64,000 bases of DNA from Dyella caseinilytica (GTDB taxonomy: Bacteria > Pseudomonadota > Gammaproteobacteria > Xanthomonadales > Rhodanobacteraceae): contig NZ_CP064030.1 in assembly GCF_016865235.1 (NCBI RefSeq), positions 4,216,001 to 4,280,000 on the forward strand. Reading direction: 5' to 3'. Position 1 is the first letter of the stretch; every line of letters begins with the position of its first letter. The notes under the pieces were generated by a model that was not told the DNA's origin, made no database searches, and saw only the letters and a list, made by a program, of their open reading frames with translations. This document shows, one piece after another, positions 16,283 through 23,037 of this stretch. The translations under genes and the position numbers were made by a program.

Positions 16283-17743
16283 TCAAGCAACGGCCGTGCC
16301 ACTCTGCGGCGTGTCGTTGTTGCGTGCACACGACTGCAATCCGTACTTGCGCAGCTTCTCGACCAACGTGGTGCGCTGCATGTGCAGGAGCTTTGCCGCG
16401 TGCGCGACGACACCATCGGTGATGTCGAGCGCTTGACGGATCAGGCCCACTTCGATGTCGGCGAGATGATCTTTCAAATCGACGCCACCTTCGGGCAGCA
16501 GCACTTCGGTATCCAGTGCGCCGCGACTCGGTGCCTGCACCGGCTTGGTCTGGCCATCGAGCATCGCGCGCAGGATGCCGCCGGCCTCGTCGATGGGCTG
16601 TACACCGCGATATTTTTCCGGCAGATCACCGGCGCGTACTTCGCCGTTCGGATAAAGAATGGCCAAACGTTCGACCAGATTGGACAGCTCACGCACATTG
16701 CCCGGCCAGGTGTGCTGACGCAGGGCCTGTATGGCGCTGCTGCTGAAGCGCACCGTGTTCAGTCCGCGGCGCTGCAGGCGCTGATTGAATTCGGCGACAA
16801 GCTCAGGCATGTCTTCGAGTCGCTCGCGCAGGGCGGGCATTTCGAGCGGGAACACGCTGAGGCGATAGTAGAGGTCCTCACGGAAGCGACCTTCGGCCGT
16901 CGCCGTTTCCAGATTGCGGTGCGTGGCCGCGATGATGCGCACGTCGCAACGCTGGGTGCGATTGCTGCCGACGCGCTCGTACATGCGTTCCTGCAGCACG
17001 CGCAGCAGCTTCACCTGCATCGGCAAGCTCATGTCGCCGATTTCGTCCAGGAACAAGGTGCCGCCTTCGGCCATTTCGAAACGGCCCTTGCGTGTGCTGA
17101 TCGCGCCGGTGAAGGCACCTTTTTCATGGCCGAACAGTTCGCTTTCCAGCAGTTCGGCGGGAATGGCACCGCAGTTGATGGCGACAAACGGCTTATCACG
17201 GCGTGGCGAACAATCATGGATCGCACGCGCCACCATTTCCTTGCCGGTGCCGGATTCGCCCAGTACCAGCACGCTGGAATCGAACGGCGAAACCTGGCGG
17301 ATCAACGCGTTGACGCGACCCATGGCGGTGGAGTTGCCAACCAACCGCAACGATGCAGGGCTTGCCGCAGCCCGCGGCGAGGGTGATGGCGCACGGCGTA
17401 CGGCTTCGGCCAGACGTTCGTAGCGCAAGGGAAAATCGAGTACTTCGATCTGTGACGCAAAGGGTGAACCGGCCTGGGTCAGACGCTGCAACTGCGGCGA
17501 GTCAGCACCGACCAGGATCAGCAGTTGATCCGGCGGCACATCGAGCGAAGCCATCGCCTGCTCGAACAGCTCGTCGTCTTCGATCCCCCCAACGTAGACC
17601 GCACGCCAATCGTGCGTGATCGAACCGGGCGGTAGCGAAGCATCCCAGCGCTGCGGGATGTATCCCATAAATTGCATGGCCGACGTGACGATGTCGGCGC
17701 GAGTACCGTTGGATTCGATAATGAGTACGTTGCTGTTTGGCAT
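16283..17743 (-). CDS. fleQ: Sigma-54-dependent flagellar master regulator FleQ
   Basis: Enhancer-binding activator at the top of the polar-flagellum hierarchy. It has 486 residues: a REC-like N-terminal domain with no acidic pocket or phospho-acceptor Asp (as in FleQ), an AAA+ domain with Walker A GESGTGKE (162-169), the sigma-54 contact loop GAFTGA (209-214) and GGTLFLDEIGDM Walker B, and a C-terminal Fis-type helix-turn-helix (about 430-475). The MPNSN start at 17743 matches the family N-terminus; an in-frame upstream extension is not supported. The c-di-GMP motif LFRS of Pseudomonas FleQ aligns here with ASLR (130-133). It is followed directly by fliE. Confidence 0.94.
   Translation of the reverse strand: MPNSNVLIIESNGTRADIVTSAMQFMGYIPQRWDASLPPGSITHDWRAVYVGGIEDDELFEQAMASLDVPPDQLLILVGADSPQLQRLTQAGSPFASQIEVLDFPLRYERLAEAVRRAPSPSPRAAASPASLRLVGNSTAMGRVNALIRQVSPFDSSVLVLGESGTGKEMVARAIHDCSPRRDKPFVAINCGAIPAELLESELFGHEKGAFTGAISTRKGRFEMAEGGTLFLDEIGDMSLPMQVKLLRVLQERMYERVGSNRTQRCDVRIIAATHRNLETATAEGRFREDLYYRLSVFPLEMPALRERLEDMPELVAEFNQRLQRRGLNTVRFSSSAIQALRQHTWPGNVRELSNLVERLAILYPNGEVRAGDLPEKYRGVQPIDEAGGILRAMLDGQTKPVQAPSRGALDTEVLLPEGGVDLKDHLADIEVGLIRQALDITDGVVAHAAKLLHMQRTTLVEKLRKYGLQSCARNNDTPQSGTAVA
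16286..16301 (-). promoter_or_regulatory. Sigma-54 promoter of fliE, inside the end of fleQ
   Basis: Minus-strand TGGCACG, 4 nt, TTGCT: a perfect -24/-12 match with GG-N10-GC spacing, 40 bp upstream of the fliE ATG. It overlaps the last codons and stop region of fleQ, so the fliE-K operon can be fired by FleQ/sigma-54 independently of fleQ read-through. Confidence 0.88.
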
Positions 17744-18101
17744 GAGCACGAGTCCTGCTGCGTTACTTCGACTGCTGCTGACGAACAACGACGATTCCCG
17801 TCCCAAGTCGTGTTGTCCCCTGTGTGTCAGGTATCCGTCGTGACACGTGTGCCAGTGCAGCAAGAAGAACGCCAAAAAGTTGGTGTTACGTCACGTCACC
17901 TCGTGCGTTTCGTGACGGTGTTCGCGCTCCATACCTCGACGAATTCACACATTCTAAAAATCAAAGAACCGGAATTTATCAATGACTTAGCCGACGCTTA
18001 CAACATGACGGATAGGCTTATTCAGGGCTAAATCCAGCGCTTTGCATACGTTTGCATGCCAGGAATTCGCCGTGTTTGGATATCCCGTGGCGTGATAGGC
18101 A
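17744..18101. other. Gene-free stretch upstream of fleQ
   Basis: About 358 bp between the atypical PilZ gene and fleQ, expected to hold the fleQ promoter. No convincing sigma-54 or sigma-28 site was found; a TGGCAC near 17850 lacks a -12 partner. The stretch is AT-richer than the genes around it, notably near 17940-18010. In Xanthomonas this neighbourhood carries rpoN2 and vemR, which are absent here. Confidence 0.6.
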
Positions 18102-18689
18102 TCACATTCTGTATTTGCTGCCCAACACACTTTCATTTGAGGCTGTCAGGCGCGCTTCTGCCACTTTGCGGCGATGGTGACAAAAAACGAAACGTTCCAA
18201 CCCATCCTCGACCAATTCGCTGAGTTCACAAAAGTAAACGAAAGCGGTTCCATCGTTGAGTCGGCGCCCGAGCCGGGACGGCAGCTCCAGGGGCAGCGCG
18301 CGGCAGGTGTCAAAATGAAGTCGTACCAGGAGGAAGTCGCTGGAGGGCAGCAGGCTTTCTGGCGCGGCGACGCCGACCGCATTGAATCGCACCGGATAGC
18401 GTTCCGGCAGCAGGGCGGTTGGCATCAGCAGGCGGTCGACAATATCCAGCAGGACGTTGATCTTGCTGTCCATGCGCTGGAGCTCCAGCATCACAGGATT
18501 GTCGTCATCGCTGCTGTTTTCCTGGCGCCGCTCGTCCAGCGACGCCAGCGTTCGCAGCACATGCAGGTTACGTTCGTTGAAGCGCGCCAGCGCATCCGGG
18601 GTCGGGTCGAACGCATCGATGGCGGCGTGCAACACCCCCTCGTATGTCATGCGCTCGGAAAATTGCTGCCACTTTTCGTCTGTTTGCAT
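18102..18689 (-). CDS. Atypical (tetrameric-type) PilZ-domain protein
   Basis: 195-residue protein resembling the xanthomonad atypical PilZ family (tPilZ): a helical N-terminal part with an amphipathic segment suited to oligomerisation (about 75-95, MLELQRMDSKINVLLDIVDR) and a C-terminal beta domain (about 97-190) ending in a PilZ-like strand set. The canonical c-di-GMP motifs RxxxR and (D/N)xSxxG are not evident, so direct c-di-GMP binding is uncertain. The start has GAGGAG 7 nt upstream. Position between fliT and fleQ links it to flagellar control; family assignment is by resemblance only. Confidence 0.72.
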   Translation of the reverse strand: MQTDEKWQQFSERMTYEGVLHAAIDAFDPTPDALARFNERNLHVLRTLASLDERRQENSSDDDNPVMLELQRMDSKINVLLDIVDRLLMPTALLPERYPVRFNAVGVAAPESLLPSSDFLLVRLHFDTCRALPLELPSRLGRRLNDGTAFVYFCELSELVEDGLERFVFCHHRRKVAEARLTASNESVLGSKYRM

Positions 18690-18920
18690 CGATCAACTCC
18701 TCGCGCCCCGAGATGAAATAGCGGCGACGCACGGCTCTTTATTCACAATGCGTGCCAGATTGGGGCGAATAAGACCGAGAGTGCAAGATTTTGCTGGAGC
18801 AGCCGGGTCAAAGGCCGCGAGGGCAAACTCGAAAGCTTTCGAAAGCCGCCACGAGCCCGCCATGCCACGCGTCTGACAGGCCCCACCTACCCGCTAAACG
18901 CAAATTCCCCGACGCTCAGT

Positions 18921-19226
18921 TTATGTCGAGGAGGAAATATAGGTGCGTAGCGCACGATGGTTGTACTGATGCTGATCCAACTGCGCTTTAAGCGCTGCAC
19001 GGGCAGCCTCGGCGTGCGCCATCAACGTCTCGTTGTGCCGGCGCAGCGTTGCGATGATCTGGCGATCACGATCGCTCAGCGGGCTGCCTTTGCACTTTTG
19101 CAACTCGCGATGCCGTTCGGCATCAAGCTGACTGACCCAATCCCAATTGTTGCCCGTTGCGGCATCAAGCATTTCGACGGTGATCTGCAGGGCTTGCTGC
19201 AGATCGGCACGAGCCGCTTCGTTCAT
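18921..19226 (-). CDS. fliT: FliT-like flagellar chaperone
   Basis: Small 101-residue, mostly helical protein whose start overlaps the fliS stop by 4 bp, the position of FliT, the FliD export chaperone. The pattern DLQQALQITVEMLDAA...WDWVSQLDAERHRELQ (about 8-45) and a second long helix (about 55-92) fits the family. Sequence identity across FliT proteins is weak, so the call depends on size, helicity and gene order. Confidence 0.8.
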   Translation of the reverse strand: MNEAARADLQQALQITVEMLDAATGNNWDWVSQLDAERHRELQKCKGSPLSDRDRQIIATLRRHNETLMAHAEAARAALKAQLDQHQYNHRALRTYISSST

Positions 19227-19651
19227 GGCTTGACGGCCTGCGGCCGACCTTGTTCGGCCAGATATTCGCCGCGAATGGCGTGCCAGGATTGGCGAATCGG
19301 CGCGATCAGGCGCTCGCTTTCATCCAGCGCACGCAAATCATCATTGAGCTGCGCATGGATCAAGCGGCGGGTGATGTAGTCGTACAGCGCATCCAGCCGG
19401 CCGGTAAGCGTCGGCTCGATGCTGTGGTTCAGACTGCGGCGCAGCTCGCCCAGAATGCCGATCGCCTTGGCGAAGGCAACACCTTTGGCGGGGATGTCCC
19501 GGTGCATGATATGGCCCCGGGCCTGGCTGATCCGGTCGACCAAACCATCCAGCAGCATGGCGATCAGCTGGTGACGGTCAGCTCCTTCGACGCTGCCCTG
19601 AGCCTTGGTCTGGCGGTAGAGCGCGCCTGGATTTCGCATCGCGTAGCTCAT
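19223..19651 (-). CDS. fliS: Flagellin export chaperone FliS
   Basis: Cytoplasmic chaperone that binds the C-terminal D0 region of flagellin. It has 142 residues with the typical start (AMRNPGALYRQTKAQGSVEGADRHQLI, positions 4-30), the LLDGLVDRISQARGHI helix, and YDYITRRLIHAQLNDD (about 90-105). It lies 21 bp after fliD and is coupled to fliT. Confidence 0.97.
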   Translation of the reverse strand: MSYAMRNPGALYRQTKAQGSVEGADRHQLIAMLLDGLVDRISQARGHIMHRDIPAKGVAFAKAIGILGELRRSLNHSIEPTLTGRLDALYDYITRRLIHAQLNDDLRALDESERLIAPIRQSWHAIRGEYLAEQGRPQAVKP

Positions 19652-19672
19652 GGTGCTTAACCCTTTCTCCTT

Positions 19673-21157
19673 TTAGCTGCTACTACTGCTGCTTTGTTTT
19701 TCGAGTTCGGTCAGATAGGAGCTGGTGTTGTTGAGCGACGTCATCATCGTGTCCAGATTCGTGTATTGCTGGACAAGCTGCTCCTGATACGTGGCCATGC
19801 GCTGATTCAGCGCTGTCTGCTGGCTCGACAGGTTGCTGACACTGGTGTTCAGATCGTTGATGCGGGTCTGAATGATGCCGGTGCTGCTGTTGTAGTTGGT
19901 GACCAGGCTGCTCAACTGCGTGGCAACGCCATTGGTGCTGGAGAACAGGTTCTGCACCACCGACGGATTGCTGCTGAGGGCATTGGCAAGCGTCGTGCTG
20001 TTCAGCGAAAGGCTGCCATCGGAATTACGCGTGATACCCAGCGAGGCCATGTTGCCAATGCTGTTGCCGCTGACGGTGCTGCTTATCACCTGGGAAATCT
20101 GGTTCTGAATGGCGTCCAGCGTGGGATCACCCAGCAGCACGCCAGCCTGACCGGTACTGGAGTTGTAACTGGCCAGCTGGCTCACTTCGCTGTTGTATTC
20201 GTTGTAAGCGGTGACGAAATCGTTGACCGCCGAGCTTATAGGCGCAGTACTTTGCGCGATCGTCAGGGTCGAGTTACCGGTGGACGTCAAATTCATCGTG
20301 ACGCCAGTCAGCGCGCCGGTCACCGTGTTGGTGGCGCTGGTGACCGGAATGCCGGCAATAGTGAGCTCGGCATTGGTCGCCGCGCTGCTGGGTGAATTGA
20401 GCTGGCTCGCCAGCGTCGAAAGCCCGCTGCTACTCCCGCTGCCCGCGCTGACGCTGAAAGCGTTGGCGGTGCCGGTCTGGGTGGAGGTAAGCACCAGCTG
20501 GTCGCCGTTCGTGCCTTCCACCACCGAAGCGGTGACACCGGGATTGTTGCTGGCGCTGTTGATGTTGCTGGCGATGGTTTGCAGGGAGTCGGATGAGGAC
20601 ACCGAAACATCCATCGTGTTGGCGCCGACGGTGATATCCAACGTACCGGCACCGACCGCCGCGCCGCTGCCATAAGCGCTGCTGACGCTGGTCTGGGCGG
20701 TTGCCAGCTGAGTGACATCAACCGCATAGGTGCCCGGCGATGCATCCGGAAGCGTGCTGGCCGTGCCGACACCGCTGGCCGAGGTGCTGTTGGCGGAAAA
20801 CGATGCGGTGTAGGTCTGGTAGGTGCTGCTGGAAGTCAGCTCCGTCAGTGCCGTCTGCAGACCCGTCAGCGCGGTGCTTAGCGCAGTCAGGCCGGCGATC
20901 TGGGCGTTGTCGCTGTTGGTCTGGTTAGTGATCTGCTGCTGGGGAGCGGCTTCGGCCGCATTCACCAGCGCGGTGATGATCGAGCTGACGTCCAGGCCCG
21001 AACCCAGGCCCAGCGAGCTCAGGATGCCGGTCCCGGAAATATTCGCAACGCTGCTCGAGCCCGTGCTTGATGTACTGCCGGTGGATGTACTGGATGCTCC
21101 CGTGATCGCACTGGAAAGCGCGCTCGTGGAACTTCCAACACTGGAAATACTGCTCAT
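19673..21157 (-). CDS. fliD: Flagellar filament cap protein FliD
   Basis: Capping protein that folds exported flagellin at the filament tip. It has 494 residues: a Ser/Thr-rich N-terminal leader, then the conserved GLGSGLDVSSIITALVNAE-like block (positions about 49-66), a variable Ser/Thr/Ala-rich middle, and a C-terminal coiled coil (NDLNTSVSNLSSQQTALNQR and on, about 425-485). The MSSISS start at 21157 is preferred; the longer reading lacks support. It is transcribed with fliS and fliT behind the fliC terminator. Confidence 0.96.
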   Translation of the reverse strand: MSSISSVGSSTSALSSAITGASSTSTGSTSSTGSSSVANISGTGILSSLGLGSGLDVSSIITALVNAAEAAPQQQITNQTNSDNAQIAGLTALSTALTGLQTALTELTSSSTYQTYTASFSANSTSASGVGTASTLPDASPGTYAVDVTQLATAQTSVSSAYGSGAAVGAGTLDITVGANTMDVSVSSSDSLQTIASNINSASNNPGVTASVVEGTNGDQLVLTSTQTGTANAFSVSAGSGSSSGLSTLASQLNSPSSAATNAELTIAGIPVTSATNTVTGALTGVTMNLTSTGNSTLTIAQSTAPISSAVNDFVTAYNEYNSEVSQLASYNSSTGQAGVLLGDPTLDAIQNQISQVISSTVSGNSIGNMASLGITRNSDGSLSLNSTTLANALSSNPSVVQNLFSSTNGVATQLSSLVTNYNSSTGIIQTRINDLNTSVSNLSSQQTALNQRMATYQEQLVQQYTNLDTMMTSLNNTSSYLTELEKQSSSSSS

Positions 21158-21270
21158 GTCAGACCTCGCAAAATCATCCTGCCGAACGCGGCGACCTTGC
21201 CGCATGCCGTCAAGCTGCCGGTAAAACGCTCACGTGTGGGTCAACGCTTTACCCGCTGCTCGCGTAAGTT

Positions 21271-21295
21271 TTCTGGCGGTATACAACCGCCAGAA
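21271..21295. repeat. 9-bp inverted repeat upstream of fliD
   Basis: TTCTGGCGG and CCGCCAGAA flank a 7-nt loop, just beyond the fliC terminator on the minus strand. No T-tract follows, so it may be a second pause or 3'-end stabiliser for fliC RNA, or a leader structure for fliD. No clear fliD promoter was found in this gap. Confidence 0.5.
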
Positions 21296-21304
21296 CCCTC
21301 CAAG

Positions 21305-21339
21305 CAAAATCCCGGCCATGGCGAGATCGCCATGGCCGG
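21305..21339 (-). terminator. Intrinsic terminator of fliC
   Basis: A near-perfect 13-bp GC-rich stem (CCGGCCATGGCGA with its complement, closing on 2 nt) begins 10 bp after the fliC stop. On the minus strand it is followed by ATTTTGC. This fits Rho-independent termination that separates the abundant fliC message from fliD. Confidence 0.82.
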
Positions 21340-21348
21340 TCGTACCTG

Positions 21349-22602
21349 TTACTGCAACAGCTTCAGGATGTTCTGCGGTTCGGAGTTGGCCGTGGCCAGC
21401 ACCGAGATACCTGCCTGCTGCAACACCTGCGCCTGACTGAGCACCGCTGTTTCCGCAGCGAAGTCGGTGTCCTGAATCGACGATTGCGAGGACGTCAGGT
21501 TGGTCTGCTGTGCACTTAGTGTCGAAATATCCGACTGGAAGCGATCCTGCACCGCACCGAAGGTGCTGGAGTAGGTGCTGACCTGGGTCAAAGCCGCATC
21601 GACGCGGGAGATCAGCTGGTTGGCATCGTCTACCGACAACACATCGCCACCTGCCAACGAACCGGAAGCCGTGATTGCGCTACCTGCCGTATAAGCCACG
21701 CCCGTGGCCGCCAGGCCGCTGGCCGCAGTGCCGACGCCGCTGGCACCAAAGGCCAGGGTGTTGCCGCTGGCGGTGAGGCTGGTGAAGCCCGCGCCGGAAG
21801 AAGCCGACGAAGCACCGGTCACGCTTGCACCGTTCACGGCCAGCTCGCCGGAGGAGTAGATGTTGATGCCGCCGCTGGCGTTCACCGCTGCGCTCACGCC
21901 GTCGACACCTGCCGCGTTGATGGCATTGACCACGTCCTGTGCGCTTTCGGCCGTGCCGCCGCTGAACGTATACGACGTTCCATTGGCACCGGTGATCGAC
22001 AGGCCGCTGAGGCTCAACGAGGCACCCGAAGCGCCGCTGGCATTGACGAATGCGCCGCTGATGTCGCCCGTGGAAACTTCCGACACTTGGCCCAGCTGAG
22101 CCGTGGTGGCGCCCTGACCCAGCTGCACGTCGATGGCCTGGCCAACGTTGGCACCGACCTGGAACGAGAGGCTGGAGGACGAACCGTTCAACACGTTGAT
22201 ACCGTTGAAGCTGGTCTGGTTGGCGATCGTGTTGATCTGCTGCAAGTACTGCTGCACCGTGGTGTTGATCGCTGCACGGTCAGAAGCCTGGTACGTGCCG
22301 TTGGCCGCCTGCACAGCCAGATCGCGGATCGATTGCAGGTTGGAGGTGATCTGGCTCAGCGCCGAACCGGCCGTCTGCGACAGGTTGATGGCGTCGGTAG
22401 CGTTTTCGCTAGCCTGGTTCAGGCCGCCAATCTGGGTCTGGAAGTTCTGGACGATCGCGTAACCGGCAGCGTTGTCGGCTGCGCTGTTGATCTTCAGACC
22501 CGAGGAAAGATCTTCGGTCGCCGTGCTCAGCTGACTGGACGAAGTGGTCAGGTTGTTCTGAGCTTGCAGCGAGGAAATGTTGGTGTTGAGGACGAGTGAC
22601 AT
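21349..22602 (-). CDS. fliC: Flagellin FliC
   Basis: Filament subunit of 417 residues. The conserved N-terminal D0/D1 region (MSLVLNTNISSLQAQNNL through about 170, with LQSIRDLAVQAANG near 100) and the C-terminal D1/D0 region (about 330-417, ending SVLATANSEPQNILKLLQ) flank a variable Ser/Thr/Gly/Ala-rich centre that could be surface-exposed and O-glycosylated. The MSLVLNTN start has a strong AGGAG; the longer in-frame reading crosses the promoter and is wrong. It is the only flagellin gene in the window. The flg22-equivalent segment reads EDLSSGLKINSAADNAAG and differs from the usual epitope at key places. Confidence 0.98.
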   Translation of the reverse strand: MSLVLNTNISSLQAQNNLTTSSSQLSTATEDLSSGLKINSAADNAAGYAIVQNFQTQIGGLNQASENATDAINLSQTAGSALSQITSNLQSIRDLAVQAANGTYQASDRAAINTTVQQYLQQINTIANQTSFNGINVLNGSSSSLSFQVGANVGQAIDVQLGQGATTAQLGQVSEVSTGDISGAFVNASGASGASLSLSGLSITGANGTSYTFSGGTAESAQDVVNAINAAGVDGVSAAVNASGGINIYSSGELAVNGASVTGASSASSGAGFTSLTASGNTLAFGASGVGTAASGLAATGVAYTAGSAITASGSLAGGDVLSVDDANQLISRVDAALTQVSTYSSTFGAVQDRFQSDISTLSAQQTNLTSSQSSIQDTDFAAETAVLSQAQVLQQAGISVLATANSEPQNILKLLQ

Positions 22603-22679
22603 GGAAGTCTCCTGGAACCGGTAAGTTGTACTCATGCCGGCGGGGTCCAGTGACTGCTGTGCCGACCGCCTCGAAGACT

Positions 22680-22706
22680 TTTTCGGCGCTGGCGGGGAAT
22701 ACTTAA
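22680..22706 (-). promoter_or_regulatory. Sigma-28 (FliA) promoter of fliC
   Basis: Minus-strand TTAAGTAT, 11 nt, GCCGAAAA: 6 of 8 and 7 of 8 matches to the TAAAGTTT / GCCGATAA consensus, with the exact spacing. It lies about 80 bp upstream of the fliC ATG. Confidence 0.82.
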
Positions 22707-22931
22707 GCGATCTGGAGCAAAAAAATTCAGTATCAGCAAGCACATGGACAATAAAAATGTGATGCAGTGTGCCTAAAGGTTTTGCTGAAGCTGTCGAGCC
22801 GCACCATCATTGATGGTCCTTTCATGCATGTCGACGATAGGGTTCGTGGACATTTCGTCATGCCAGGTTCTGCCTGGACGTCATTCCGGGCGAGAACCCA
22901 ATAACGCACCCCAAAGTGCCATGCCCCGACT

Positions 22932-22947
22932 TGGCACCAAGCTTGCT
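22932..22947 (+). promoter_or_regulatory. Sigma-54 promoter of the giant glycosyltransferase gene
   Basis: TGGCACC, 4 nt, TTGCT with exact GG-N10-GC spacing, about 90 bp upstream of the ATG at 23038. This places the glycosyltransferase in the sigma-54 (presumably FleQ-driven) class rather than the later sigma-28 class used by fliC. Confidence 0.85.
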
Positions 22948-23037
22948 CCTTACCTTCCGTATCCGGCGCCAGGCCCGGGAAGCGGCGGAATTCTGACGCC
23001 GAGCCAGGCGTCCTTATAGATAAGGTGAGGAAGACAA

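Larger units (their letters stand above)
22603..23037. other. Divergent intergenic region fliC / glycosyltransferase
   Basis: 435 bp carrying a sigma-28 promoter for fliC on the minus strand and a sigma-54 promoter for the glycosyltransferase on the plus strand. A degenerate half-copy of the GTCATTCC REP occurs near 22881. No ORF of substance was seen. Confidence 0.8.

Noticed and set aside
18740..18765. CTGGCACG box upstream of the PilZ gene (minus strand)
   Set aside because: The -24 element is perfect, but the -12 position reads GTGA in place of TTGC, so a sigma-54 promoter is not supported.
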